Shown here piece by piece: positions 15,878 to 24,906 of a DNA stretch of 64,000 nucleotides. This DNA comes from Ectobacillus funiculus. Lineage in GTDB: Bacteria; Bacillota; Bacilli; Bacillales; Bacillaceae_G. The stretch lies in the NCBI RefSeq assembly GCF_042429435.1, contig NZ_JBHMAF010000188.1; one strand, 5' to 3'. Below the pieces are notes generated by a model. It saw nothing but the letters and a program-made list of their open reading frames with translations. It was not told the origin of the DNA and did not search any database. Both the position numbers and the translations under genes were made by a program. How positions within the stretch are numbered: position 1 is the stretch's first letter; each line of letters opens with the position of its first letter.

Positions 15878-18161
15878 CTTCATCATCAATGTCCGGTGTA
15901 CCAAACATAGATGTTTGTGCAGGACGATAATAAGGCATACCCGGCTGCGGCGCATACGGTGTATACGGCGTTGGCTGATAATACGGCACTTGCTGATAGG
16001 ACGGATAATACGGAGCTCCATACGGTCCTCCAGGCTGCGGTGCATATGGATAGGATGGCTGCGGATCACTGCAGCCGCAATCCTCTTGCGGAGCATAAGG
16101 ACTCAGAGCTGGCGGCATATTCGGATCGTAAGCAGGACTCATTGCGGCTGCATTTGAATCATATGACGGCATTTGTAAAGAAGACGACTCATAAGGAGCA
16201 TGGTGATAGGGCTGCATGAAAGCAGATGATTCAGGCTGCGTATAAGCTCCTTGCACATATCCAGGATTCATAGGCGGATATGGCGACTGATATGGCATTC
16301 CTCCATAATATGGAGGCTGCGGCTGATATGCTGGTACGTATTGTGGATATGGCGGATATGGTATATATTGCGGCGGCTGGACATAAGTTGGCATTGGCAT
16401 CGCCCCATACGGATTCATTTCGTACGCTGGTGAAACAACTGGAGCAGCGTACGGATCGTATGACGGCATATAAGGCTGACTCGGCATCGCTGCCATATGA
16501 TCTGGTGCTGCATTCCCGTATGGCATACTCGCTGAAGGAGATACCATCCCCGGATTCGATAAATGCGGCATGTCTCCTAATGGTGACACCATTCCTGGAT
16601 TTGACGCGTTTGGCATGTCTCCTAATGGTGACACCATTCCTGGATTTGACATGTTTGGCATGTCTCCTAATGGTGATACCATTCCTGGATTTGGCGTGTC
16701 TCCTAACGGCGACACCATTCCTGGATTTGGTGCAGGCATTGCACCTATGCCCGGCATACCTGTCATTTGAGGCATAAAGCCCGTTAATGGCAGCGTTGGG
16801 AAGGCTCCAGCACCTTTATCCGCAGCAGGAAGAATCGGATTTGGCATTTCTGCCTGCACAGGACTGAGGCCTGGAATACTTATAGTTTGAGAAGGTGCTG
16901 CCGTTTGTCCTTTATCCGCAACAGGAAGAATCGGATTTGGCATTTCTGCCTGCACGGGACTGAGGCCCGGTATACTTATCGCTTGAGAAGGTGTTGCCGT
17001 TTGTCCTTTATTAGCAACAGGAGGGACGGGCACATTCACATTCTCCTTCTGTGCTACCGGTGCTGTAAAGCTTGGCAGCGGTACTGTAGGTATTGGATTA
17101 GCTTTTGCTTTGTCGGCAGCAGGATTCACGTTCGTTTTTCCTGCAGCTGGGGATACAGCCATATTTACATTTGCTTTTTCAGCATTAGGAGCAGTGAATT
17201 GGAGGCCCTCATTTCCTTTGTTTGCTATCGGCGAAACAGCTTCTGTATTAGATTTGCCTGCCCCAGGAACAATGATTGGCTTTTCTGCCTTTTTCTCTGC
17301 TCCTCCGACCTTGAATTCATTAGCGACATGAAAATTCTTCGTTGGCGGCTGCGGCGGCTGCGGTAAAATGTTGATTGAAAATTTTGTTGTTTCTTTTTGC
17401 GGAGCGGCTGTTTTTGTAATTGGCGCCTCTTTTTGAATTGGCTTTTCTTTTTGAATTGGTGCCTCTTTCTGAATCGGCATTTGCTTTTGAATCGGCGCTT
17501 CCTTTTGAATCGGCACTTCTTTTTGGATCGGTATCTCTTTTTGAATCGGTATCTCTTTTTGAATCGGTATCTCTTTTTGGATCGGTATCTCTTTTTGAAT
17601 CGGTGTTTCCTTCTGAATCGGCGTCTCTTTTTGAATCGGTGTTTCCTTCTGAATTGGTGTTTCTTTTTGAATCGGTGTTACCTTCTGAATTGGCATCTCT
17701 TTTTGAATCGGTGTTTCCTTCTGAATCGGCGTCTCTTTTTGAACTGGTGTTTCCTTCTGAATCGGCGTCTCTTTTGGAATTGGCATTTCCTTTTGCTTCA
17801 TTATAGGCAACGGATATTCCTTTTGCTGCTGCACCATTTCCTGTTGCATCGCAGGCTGCTGGGTAGCTGGAGCAGCTCCTGGTAGAGCCTCTTCTTCCTC
17901 TTCGATCGAGAGCGTCTTAATTTCTGAAGCAGGCTGCTTCATTTGTACCTCTTTGACATACTCTTTCGGCGACATGGCCCCTGCTCCGGGATTTTTCTTA
18001 ACTGTCGTGCTGGCGGATGGTATCTTTATCTTCATGCCCGGCATAATTAACTCGGGGTTACTCAGCTGTGCATTCGCGCTTTTTAATGCGTTAAGCTCCA
18101 CTCCATACTTATTTGCAATTTTATACAAAGTGTCCCCTTTTTGTACAATATGAATTTTCAC
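15864..18161 (-). CDS. safA: Spore coat assembly protein SafA
   Basis: SafA is a morphogenetic hub that docks inner-coat proteins on the forespore through SpoVID and the cortex. 765 residues. N-terminal LysM domain (1-50: MKIHIVQKGDTLYKIANKYG, PELIMPGMKIKIP). Then about 20 tandem hexapeptides of the PIQKET type (coding 17416-17790), two copies of a SIPGLSPVQAEMPNPILP block, five copies of NPGMVSPLGDMPN, and a Pro/Tyr/Gln-rich C-terminus with a DCGCSD motif. The frame extends upstream to 18230, but AGGAGG lies 11 nt before the GTG at 18161 and the resulting start matches the B. subtilis protein. Much longer than the roughly 390-residue B. subtilis protein because of the repeats. Confidence 0.93.
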   Translation of the reverse strand: MKIHIVQKGDTLYKIANKYGVELNALKSANAQLSNPELIMPGMKIKIPSASTTVKKNPGAGAMSPKEYVKEVQMKQPASEIKTLSIEEEEEALPGAAPATQQPAMQQEMVQQQKEYPLPIMKQKEMPIPKETPIQKETPVQKETPIQKETPIQKEMPIQKVTPIQKETPIQKETPIQKETPIQKETPIQKEIPIQKEIPIQKEIPIQKEIPIQKEVPIQKEAPIQKQMPIQKEAPIQKEKPIQKEAPITKTAAPQKETTKFSINILPQPPQPPTKNFHVANEFKVGGAEKKAEKPIIVPGAGKSNTEAVSPIANKGNEGLQFTAPNAEKANVNMAVSPAAGKTNVNPAADKAKANPIPTVPLPSFTAPVAQKENVNVPVPPVANKGQTATPSQAISIPGLSPVQAEMPNPILPVADKGQTAAPSQTISIPGLSPVQAEMPNPILPAADKGAGAFPTLPLTGFMPQMTGMPGIGAMPAPNPGMVSPLGDTPNPGMVSPLGDMPNMSNPGMVSPLGDMPNASNPGMVSPLGDMPHLSNPGMVSPSASMPYGNAAPDHMAAMPSQPYMPSYDPYAAPVVSPAYEMNPYGAMPMPTYVQPPQYIPYPPYPQYVPAYQPQPPYYGGMPYQSPYPPMNPGYVQGAYTQPESSAFMQPYHHAPYESSSLQMPSYDSNAAAMSPAYDPNMPPALSPYAPQEDCGCSDPQPSYPYAPQPGGPYGAPYYPSYQQVPYYQPTPYTPYAPQPGMPYYRPAQTSMFGTPDIDDEDETE
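16540..16745 (-). repeat. Tandem repeat inside safA coding NPGMVSPLGDMPN
   Basis: Five consecutive imperfect copies; on the plus strand each contains GACACCATTCCTGGATTTG or a close variant. Units are about 30-42 bp, all multiples of three, keeping the frame. Confidence 0.85.
17416..17790 (-). repeat. 18-bp tandem repeat inside safA coding hexapeptide PIQKET
   Basis: About 20 copies of an 18-bp unit; variable last residue (T, I, M, V, A, K) and occasional Val or Pro changes. The array is in frame and would vary in length by slipped-strand replication. The antisense frame is also open, producing a false ORF with FLNR runs. Confidence 0.92.
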
Positions 18162-18536
18162 CTTTTCCCCCTCCTGTATAACATCTCTATAATTAGTAAT
18201 GTAAGTTTGAGTGCCATGTGACTTCATCACAATCTATGCGCTAGAAAAGGACTTTATGTACAAAATTTATGGGCAACCCTGTGTAAAACATAGAAGCTTA
18301 TATAGGCTCTTACCTATCAATACACAATGCCCAAAAAGATTTATTTTAAAGAAACTCGCCGATTGGCGAGCTCTGCCTTTGGGCGAAGACAGCGGCGTAG
18401 CCCTACTTATACTGTATTCCTAAAATCTCCGACTACGTCGAAGACGCTTCTCGCTGGAAATTTATACTTTCTTCAAGTGCAAGTATAAAAAAAGAAACAA
18501 AGAGAGATCTCCTTGCTTCTTCCTAGCCTCATTCTA
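18162..18536. other. Intergenic region between nadA and safA
   Basis: Contains one repeat unit near nadA. The safA side must hold its promoter, but no SigE or SigK match was good enough to call. No gene seen. Confidence 0.5.
18348..18483 (+). repeat. Dispersed hairpin repeat, one unit
   Basis: Module A CTCGCC-GATT-GGCGAG followed by GGGCGAAGACAGCGGCGTAG; module B core AAATCTCCGACTACGTCGAA and GCTGGAAATTTATAC. Confidence 0.9.
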
Positions 18537-19646
18537 TTATGCCAAAGCGAGCATACGATTTAATGCAAGCAATGCGTCCTTTGCAACTTCCTTATCTACT
18601 TCAATCACGTTCACTACTTCGCCCTGCTCTAATGACTCTAATGTCCAGAGCAGATGCGGTAAATCAATGCGATTCATCGTTAAGCACGGACACATATACG
18701 GATTTACCGATACAATGTGCTTATCTGGATGCTGTGCAATAATGCGTTGCACGAGATTCATTTCCGTTCCAATTGCCCATTCACTTCCTGCCGGTGCTTG
18801 TTCAATCATATCAATGATATATTTTGTAGATCCTGCGTAATCGGAAACTGCAACAACTTCACGGCAGCACTCTGGATGTACGATTACATTCATATTCGGG
18901 TATTTCTTTCTTATATTTTCTACATTTTTCACTGTGAAGTTTTGGTGAACGGAGCAATGTCCCTTCCATAGAATGACCTTAATATCTTCTAAATTGCCTT
19001 CATACTCAAGCTGATCTGTTTGCGGATCCCAAACTGCCATGTGCTCAAGAGGCACACCTAGGTCATACGCTGTATTTCTGCCTAAATGCTGATCCGGTAA
19101 AAACAGAATGCGTTCTTTTTGGGTAAATGCCCATGCTACCATTTGCTTTGCATTTGATGATGTAACAGTTGCCCCGCCATTTCGGCCGCAAAATGCCTTA
19201 ATTGCAGCTGTAGAGTTTACATAAGTGAGCGGTAAAATTGTATCTCCAAATAACTCGTGCAGCTTCGGCCACGCACGTTCCGTCTGCTCAATGTCCGCCA
19301 TATCTGCCATGGAACAGCCAGCACGCATATCCGGTAAAATAACAACCTGTTCATCAGTCGTCAAAATGTCTGCTGTTTCCGCCATAAAGTGCACACCGCA
19401 AAATACAATATATTTTGCTTTCGTATTTTTTGCTGCTACCTGTGCAAGCTGTAAAGAATCTCCTGTTGAATCAGAGAATTTTACAACTTCATCCTTTTGA
19501 TAATGGTGTCCAGGAAGGAATAATTCCTCGCCAAACTTTTCTTTAATTTCACGAACGCGTTTCTCCATTTCTTCTACAGACATGTTCGCATATCGTTCTG
19601 GAAGTGCTACTTGACCATGTTGTTCTACCATTTCTAAAATGCTCAT
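18537..19646 (-). CDS. nadA: Quinolinate synthase NadA
   Basis: Condenses iminoaspartate and dihydroxyacetone phosphate to quinolinate using a [4Fe-4S] cluster. 369 residues, the long Bacillus form. Cysteines in the expected places: YIVFCGVHFMAET, VIVHPECCREVV, and NPYMCPCLTMNRI. The frame opens at 19664, but GGGGGG is 7 nt before the ATG at 19646 (MSILEMVEQHG), giving the standard length. Third gene of the nadB-nadC-nadA operon, 26 nt after nadC. Confidence 0.96.
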   Translation of the reverse strand: MSILEMVEQHGQVALPERYANMSVEEMEKRVREIKEKFGEELFLPGHHYQKDEVVKFSDSTGDSLQLAQVAAKNTKAKYIVFCGVHFMAETADILTTDEQVVILPDMRAGCSMADMADIEQTERAWPKLHELFGDTILPLTYVNSTAAIKAFCGRNGGATVTSSNAKQMVAWAFTQKERILFLPDQHLGRNTAYDLGVPLEHMAVWDPQTDQLEYEGNLEDIKVILWKGHCSVHQNFTVKNVENIRKKYPNMNVIVHPECCREVVAVSDYAGSTKYIIDMIEQAPAGSEWAIGTEMNLVQRIIAQHPDKHIVSVNPYMCPCLTMNRIDLPHLLWTLESLEQGEVVNVIEVDKEVAKDALLALNRMLALA

Positions 19647-19672
19647 GCTTTTTCCCCCCAACATTCTTTATG

Positions 19673-20506
19673 CTATTCTTCAATATTAAAGCTAATATCA
19701 AGCGCCTTTGCCGAATGCGTTAGCATTCCAAGTGAAATATAATCAACCCCGGTTTTACCGTACTCATGCAAATTCGCTAAGGTGAGGCCGCCAGATGCTT
19801 CCGTTGTAATGCCGCTTGGCACAAGAGCCGCAAACTCCTTTACCTCTTCTGGTGTACGATTATCAAACATGATAATATCTGCGCCTGCTTCGATTGCCTC
19901 AAGCACCTGTTCTTTTGTTTCCGTCTCTACTTCAACCTTCACCATGTGGCCAAGCTGCTGTTTCACAGCCGCCACCGCCTTTGTAATGGAACCGGCGAAC
20001 GCGATATGATTGTCTTTAATCATCACACCGTCATACAAACCAAAACGGTGATTATAGCCGCCGCCGCACGTTACAGCATATTTATCAAACATACGCAAAC
20101 CCGGCATTGTTTTTCTTGTATCGCAAATGCGCGTATGCTCGCTATCAAGTCGTTCTACTGCTTCTCTCGTCAACGTGGCGATACCGCTCATGCGTTGGAT
20201 GATATTTAAAATAACCCGTTCACCTGTTAACAGCTGCACAATTGGTCCGTACACTGCCCCAAGGATGTCTCCCTTCTCCACGCGATCGCCATCTTTTTTG
20301 TAAAGCTCAATTTTAATATCAGGGTCAAGCAGATGGAAGCCAGCTGTAATCACGTCTGTACCGGCAAATACACCGCTCTCCTTCGCAAGAAAAGTTCCCT
20401 TCGCCTGCATGTTTCCTGGAAAAATAAGCTGTGATGTTACATCCCGCTCTCCGATATCCTCCATAAAAAATTGCTGCAATGCGTGTTTTAATTTTAACGA
20501 ATTCAT
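19673..20506 (-). CDS. nadC: Nicotinate-nucleotide diphosphorylase (carboxylating) NadC
   Basis: Converts quinolinate plus PRPP to nicotinate mononucleotide. 277 residues with EDIGERDVTSQLIFP at the N-terminus, the RMSGIATLT and CDTRKTMPGLR active-site segments, and GGGYNHRFGLYDGVMIKDNHI. The frame reaches 20575, but AAGGGGG precedes the ATG at 20506 (MNSLKLKHALQ), which lies 13 nt after the nadB stop. Middle gene of the NiaR-controlled operon. Confidence 0.96.
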   Translation of the reverse strand: MNSLKLKHALQQFFMEDIGERDVTSQLIFPGNMQAKGTFLAKESGVFAGTDVITAGFHLLDPDIKIELYKKDGDRVEKGDILGAVYGPIVQLLTGERVILNIIQRMSGIATLTREAVERLDSEHTRICDTRKTMPGLRMFDKYAVTCGGGYNHRFGLYDGVMIKDNHIAFAGSITKAVAAVKQQLGHMVKVEVETETKEQVLEAIEAGADIIMFDNRTPEEVKEFAALVPSGITTEASGGLTLANLHEYGKTGVDYISLGMLTHSAKALDISFNIEE

Positions 20507-20519
20507 GTTATCCCCCTTA

Positions 20520-22046
20520 TCATGCAAACGACAGCATGGTCTCTTTTGACAATACAATCGGCCTTGGTGCCTCACTTCTATTTGGAAAATCGCTTCGATA
20601 ATGTCCGCCTATACTTTCTCTTCGTTCTAACGCAGCTATCACTATAAGCCATGCGGCTGTCATCATGTTATACACTATTACTTGCTCGTTTGTTAACACC
20701 TCGTACGGAAGCGCTTCACCGGCTGCTGCAGACAAATAGCACTCAATCCACTGCTTGACTTCCTGCAGAGATTGCTCCGTTCGGACGATACCAGCATGCT
20801 TCATCATCATTTCCTGCAAATCTCCCTTAGATGGAAGCATAATATCCGGGAAAGCAGCTTGATGATTTTGCGTTCTTGGCTGTATCCTTGTAGTCGGCTT
20901 TGTGAGCAAATACTCTCCAAGCCGTTTACCGAACACAAGGCATTCTAACAAGGAGTTACTTGCAAGACGGTTTGCGCCATGTACTCCATTACATGCAGCT
21001 TCTCCGACAGCATATAATCCTGGCACTGTTGTTTCACCGTCCAAATTTGTACGAATGCCCCCCATATGAAAATGAGCGCCCGGCACGACAGGAATACGAC
21101 CTTCCTCTAAAGAAATTCCGTTGCTTTCACACAAAGAGGCAATGGTCGGAAAACGTGAGGCAAAACAATCAATCATTGTGATGTCCAAATACACCTTTTC
21201 GCCCCTTAAGATTTGCTCATGAATCGCGCGTGCTACAACATCTCTTGGCGCAAGCTCCTTTTGCTCATGGATATCTTCCATGAAACGCTCACCCCGGGAA
21301 TTATAAAGGAGTGCTCCTTCTCCGCGCACCGCCTCCGATATAAGACCACGGCACTCTCCATCTACATACAGCATTGTCGGATGAAACTGCACGAACTCTA
21401 AATCGACCAGTTCCGCACCAGCTCGGTATGCCATCGCTAGTCCGTCTCCTGTTATCGTACCGTTGTTAGAGCTGAATGAATAGAGTGAGCCGCTTCCGCC
21501 TGTTGCAAGTACAGTATGAGAAGCATAGTAATGTTTCACGCTACCCTCTTCGTCTCTCGTTATTACCCCAAGGCATCTGCCGTCTTCAACAATTAAATCT
21601 AACACCATTTCATTTTCAATGACCTGTACTTGATCAGAAAGATGCTGCAATGTATGCTGCATAATCTTTGCCCCGGTAGCATCTCCGCCCGCATGAAGAA
21701 TTCTCCTCATACTGTGCGCCCCTTCTTGCCCAAGACTTGGACCGCTCCCATCTCCATCAAATACCATACCATCTTGAATTAAATGATGGATTTCTTGCGA
21801 TCCTTCCTGAACCAAATACTGTACTGCAGCTTTATTGTTATAGTGGCAGCCGGCAAGGAGTGTATCTTTGTAATGCGATGTCCAGTGATCTTCTGGTGCA
21901 AAAACCGCAGCAACCCCGCCTTGTGCCATATTTGAATTGTTATGATATCTCGTTTTTTTTGTGATAAGCATCACATTCTTTGAGCGACTAAGCCTATTCG
22001 CTGTCTGCAACGCAGCCAATCCGCTTCCAACAATTAAGACGTCCAT
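20520..22046 (-). CDS. nadB: L-aspartate oxidase NadB
   Basis: FAD enzyme that oxidises aspartate to iminoaspartate, first step of de novo NAD synthesis. 508 residues. N-terminal dinucleotide fold MDVLIVGSGLAALQTANRL, the NMAQGGVAAVF loop, TGGSGSLYSFSSN, and GEAACNGVHGANRLASNSLLE near 370. AGGAGG is 9 nt before the ATG. First gene of nadB-nadC-nadA, divergent from nifS with the presumed NiaR operators between. Confidence 0.96.
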   Translation of the reverse strand: MDVLIVGSGLAALQTANRLSRSKNVMLITKKTRYHNNSNMAQGGVAAVFAPEDHWTSHYKDTLLAGCHYNNKAAVQYLVQEGSQEIHHLIQDGMVFDGDGSGPSLGQEGAHSMRRILHAGGDATGAKIMQHTLQHLSDQVQVIENEMVLDLIVEDGRCLGVITRDEEGSVKHYYASHTVLATGGSGSLYSFSSNNGTITGDGLAMAYRAGAELVDLEFVQFHPTMLYVDGECRGLISEAVRGEGALLYNSRGERFMEDIHEQKELAPRDVVARAIHEQILRGEKVYLDITMIDCFASRFPTIASLCESNGISLEEGRIPVVPGAHFHMGGIRTNLDGETTVPGLYAVGEAACNGVHGANRLASNSLLECLVFGKRLGEYLLTKPTTRIQPRTQNHQAAFPDIMLPSKGDLQEMMMKHAGIVRTEQSLQEVKQWIECYLSAAAGEALPYEVLTNEQVIVYNMMTAAWLIVIAALERRESIGGHYRSDFPNRSEAPRPIVLSKETMLSFA

Positions 22047-22077
22047 TTTGTACGCCTCCTGTTTCCACTTTTTTTAC

Positions 22078-22123
22078 TGTCTTGACACCTATATTTACAT
22101 ATATTTAAACTAATGACAAGACC
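22078..22123. promoter_or_regulatory. Divergent nadB/nifS control region with probable NiaR sites
   Basis: TGTCTTGACA (22078-22087) and TGACAAGACC (22114-22123) form an inverted pair matching at 8 of 10 positions. TTGACA and, on the opposite strand, TTGTCA could be -35 boxes for nifS and nadB, so a bound repressor would cover both promoters. NiaR (YrxA) control of this divergent pair by nicotinate is known in B. subtilis; the exact operator here is inferred. Confidence 0.5.
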
Positions 22124-22179
22124 TTTTTATGAAAAGGTAAAAGAAAGCAAGTATTCTCCCATAGAGAGGGGCTACAATT

Positions 22180-23325
22180 ATGATATACATGGACTACGCA
22201 GCAACAACCCCAATGAGCGAGGAAGCCTTGCAGACTTTCATACAGGCCTCCCAGCAATACTTTGGCAATGAACAAAGCTTGCATGATACAGGAACATCTG
22301 CAGCAGCCTTGCTGCAAGCCTGCCGGAAAGACTTCGCAAGTATGATTGGCGGTAAAGAGCAGGGTGTATATTTTACAAGCGGCGGCTCAGAATCGAACTA
22401 TTTAGCCCTTCAATCTTTGTTGGCTGTGCATGGACCGGGAAGTCATATTATTACAACCGAGATAGAGCACGCTTCCATTCGAAACTATTTTCGAGAATTA
22501 GAAAAGCAAGGATATCATGTTACGTATTTACCTGTTGACCAATACGGGATGATTGATCCACAGATATTAGAAAATTCCATAACAGAGCAAACTGTATTGG
22601 CAAGCATTCAGCACGCGAACTCAGAAATCGGAACAATTCAAAATATTGAAAAAATCGGATTGATATTGAAAAAGTATAATGTAGTGTTTCATACCGATTG
22701 TGTACAAACATTTGGAAAAATCCCGATTGATGTTCAGAGTATGCATATCGACAGCTTGTCTGTTTCTGCGCATAAACTGTACGGACCAAAAGGAGTCGGT
22801 GCTTGCTATATAAATCCTCAGATCCGTTGGCAGCCTGCATTTGAAGGCACATCTCATGAAAGTGGATTTCGTCCCGGTACTGTTAATGTACCCGGTATAG
22901 CCTCCTTCATTACAGCAGCTCGCCATATGACAGAAAAAATGGAGGAGGAAGCGGCTCGCTTAAAGCAGCTGCGCCGTTTGTTTGTGGACGGATTACACTC
23001 TATGGGCTACTCAATTTCGGTGGAGGGTCATCCAACGTCTTGTTTGCCCAATATTGTAGGCATTACTATCAAAGGAATAGAAGGGCAGTATACAATGCTC
23101 GAATGTAATCGTCACGGTATCGCTGTTTCCGTAGGAAGTGCCTGCCAAATCGGAAAGCAAGAACCTTCCAAGACGATGCTCGCTATTGGCAAGGAAGTAG
23201 AAGAAGCAAAGCAATATGTCCGCTTTTCTTTTGGCGTCCATACAACAGAAGAACATATTTATAAAACGCTAGAGGTACTCAGAACAATGCTTCAGCAATT
23301 TTTTAAAGGAGTCAGCTTGACATGA
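22180..23325 (+). CDS. nifS: Cysteine desulfurase NifS, NAD-pathway type
   Basis: PLP enzyme releasing sulfur from cysteine; the homologue beside nadB in Bacillus serves the NadA cluster. 381 residues. PLP lysine in SVSAHKLYGPKGVG (about 200), active Cys in SVGSACQIGKQEPS (about 325), and an N-terminal MIYMDYAATTPMSEEAL. GAGAGGGG precedes the ATG. Divergent from nadB; its stop overlaps niaR by the four bases ATGA. Confidence 0.94.
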   Translation: MIYMDYAATTPMSEEALQTFIQASQQYFGNEQSLHDTGTSAAALLQACRKDFASMIGGKEQGVYFTSGGSESNYLALQSLLAVHGPGSHIITTEIEHASIRNYFRELEKQGYHVTYLPVDQYGMIDPQILENSITEQTVLASIQHANSEIGTIQNIEKIGLILKKYNVVFHTDCVQTFGKIPIDVQSMHIDSLSVSAHKLYGPKGVGACYINPQIRWQPAFEGTSHESGFRPGTVNVPGIASFITAARHMTEKMEEEAARLKQLRRLFVDGLHSMGYSISVEGHPTSCLPNIVGITIKGIEGQYTMLECNRHGIAVSVGSACQIGKQEPSKTMLAIGKEVEEAKQYVRFSFGVHTTEEHIYKTLEVLRTMLQQFFKGVSLT

Positions 23326-23867
23326 GTGAAAACGAACAAAAAAAAATATTGGGTGAGGAACGAAGACAGCTTATTTTACACTGGTTGATGGAAACGGAAA
23401 AACCGTTATCTGGCGGAGAATTATCAAAGAAAACAAATGTTAGCCGACAGGTGATTGTACAGGATATTTCTCTCCTTAAGGCACGGAACGAACCGATTAT
23501 CGCAACAGCACAAGGATATATGTATGTAAGGCCCCTCGCTCCAAAGCAGCGCTTCGAGCGAGTCATCGCCTGCATGCACCGACCTGAGCAGGTTGAGCAA
23601 GAGCTGACCATTCTTGTCGACCACGGCGTTACAATTCGAGATGTAAAGGTTGAACATCCGGTTTATGGAGACTTAACAGCACCTATCTTTGTTAGCACGC
23701 GCAACGAGGCAGCGGAGTATTTAAAAAAAATAAAAGAAACAAACGCAGCCTATCTATCACAATTAACCGGCGGCATTCATCTTCACACGATCGAAGCCGA
23801 TTCCATCCGTAAGCTAGATGACGCATGCCGGGCTCTTGACGCAGCAGGATTTCTCGTAGAAGATTAA
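23322..23867 (+). CDS. niaR: Nicotinate-responsive transcriptional repressor NiaR
   Basis: 181 residues: N-terminal winged helix (about 12-65, SGGELSKKTNVSRQVIVQDISLLKARN) and a C-terminal 3H domain with conserved histidines in ILVDHGVTIRDVKVEHPVYGDL and GGIHLHTIEAD, which binds a metal and nicotinate. B. subtilis homologue is yrxA. Represses nadB-nadC-nadA and nifS-niaR. Translationally coupled to nifS and followed by a terminator shared with pheA. Confidence 0.92.
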   Translation: MSENEQKKILGEERRQLILHWLMETEKPLSGGELSKKTNVSRQVIVQDISLLKARNEPIIATAQGYMYVRPLAPKQRFERVIACMHRPEQVEQELTILVDHGVTIRDVKVEHPVYGDLTAPIFVSTRNEAAEYLKKIKETNAAYLSQLTGGIHLHTIEADSIRKLDDACRALDAAGFLVED

Positions 23868-23907
23868 GAAAAACTGAGCACGGGAAAATTATACTTTAAG
23901 AAAGCAT

Positions 23908-23941
23908 AAAAAGCGCAAAGTCTTATGACTTAGCGCTTTCG
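23908..23941. terminator. Bidirectional terminator between niaR and pheA
   Basis: AAAGCGC..AGTC (23910-23922) pairs with GACT..GCGCTTT (23927-23939) around TTAT, with a small internal loop. It overlaps the pheA end. An ATACTTTAAGAAAGC remnant just before it resembles the end of repeat module B. Confidence 0.75.
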
Positions 23942-24801
23942 TTTTGTTTAAAGGAATAGCACGGATAGCTTCCAAGAAAGCTCACCGAACAACCAAGTGC
24001 TTCCAGCTCCGCTTTCGCTCCTGATAAAAGGACGCTATCGTGCTCCCCTTCAACATCAATTAAAAAGAAATAGTTCCCAAGCCCGGTTTTCATCGGACGA
24101 GATTCAATCTTGGAAAGGTTAATTTTACGCCATGCAAATGCGGCAAGCACCTGATACAACGCACCGGCATAATCAGACGGCAACGTTACCATCAGCGTTG
24201 CCTTTTCCCCGCAATAATCCTCGTTTTTTTGGAATTTTCTTTCTGGCGTTTGATGCAAAATGATAAATTTTGTATGGTTATTTTGATGCGTATGAATGCT
24301 GCGCTGTACAATTGCCAGACCATATTTCTCAGCTGCCGCCTCATTCGCAATCGCTGCAATATTCTCCTCTGGATGCTGCGCCACAAGCCGTGCTGCTGCG
24401 CTTGTCGATGTTACATCCTCAACTGGCGTTCCCTTTAAATGCTGACTTAAAAATTTGTGACATTGCGCAATCGCGTGTGGATGAGAGTATACCATCTTCG
24501 CCTCTCGCCATGCATCGGCATGGCTTGGATGAACGAGAAGGTGCTGCTGAATCGGCACTGTAATCTCTCCCACAATCGGGACCGGCTGCTCGTGCACGAG
24601 ATAGTCAATTGTAATATTGACTGAGCCCTCAATCGCATTCTCAAGTGGTACAACCGCATAATCAATTTCTCCAGCTGCAACCGCATCAATGCAATCAGGG
24701 ATTGTGACATAGGGAATGCTTACTTCTCCCGGAAAGAAACGAGTTACAGCCATGTTGGTAAACGTTGCCTCCGGTCCTAAATATCCAATTCGATAACCCA
24801 A
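23923..24801 (-). CDS. pheA: Prephenate dehydratase PheA
   Basis: Converts prephenate to phenylpyruvate in phenylalanine synthesis. About 292 residues: catalytic domain starting YRIGYLGPEATFTNMAV with TSTSAAARLV, and a C-terminal ACT regulatory domain with KINLSKIESRP (phenylalanine-binding ESRP). The frame allows a GTG at 24822 without a ribosome site; AAGGAG lies 9 nt before the TTG at 24801, which matches the family start. In B. subtilis pheB precedes it; here that place is taken by an ABC-permease fragment. Confidence 0.94.
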   Translation of the reverse strand: MGYRIGYLGPEATFTNMAVTRFFPGEVSIPYVTIPDCIDAVAAGEIDYAVVPLENAIEGSVNITIDYLVHEQPVPIVGEITVPIQQHLLVHPSHADAWREAKMVYSHPHAIAQCHKFLSQHLKGTPVEDVTSTSAAARLVAQHPEENIAAIANEAAAEKYGLAIVQRSIHTHQNNHTKFIILHQTPERKFQKNEDYCGEKATLMVTLPSDYAGALYQVLAAFAWRKINLSKIESRPMKTGLGNYFFLIDVEGEHDSVLLSGAKAELEALGCSVSFLGSYPCYSFKQNESAKS

Positions 24802-24906
24802 TGGTGTTCGCTCCTTTTTCACTCATTATGCTCTTAGTTATACCATGGATACACTTTTCCTTCTATATATTTTTCTAACATTCACCTAAGGAAAAAAGCT
24901 CTAAGG

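Noticed and set aside
15878..16096. N-terminal extension of the CotS-like protein
   Set aside because: Lies within the safA coding sequence, gives a basic His/Arg/Ile composition unlike the family, and lacks a start signal.
17400..17800. CRISPR-like appearance of the regular 18-bp array
   Set aside because: Units are contiguous without spacers, in frame with safA, and only 18 bp.
17397..17885. 162-codon plus-strand frame with FLNR runs
   Set aside because: Antisense reading of the 18-bp safA repeat array.
18162..18230. SigE promoter of safA
   Set aside because: CATTACTA is present, but the -35 region at the right distance does not fit. Expression in the mother cell remains likely from the family only.
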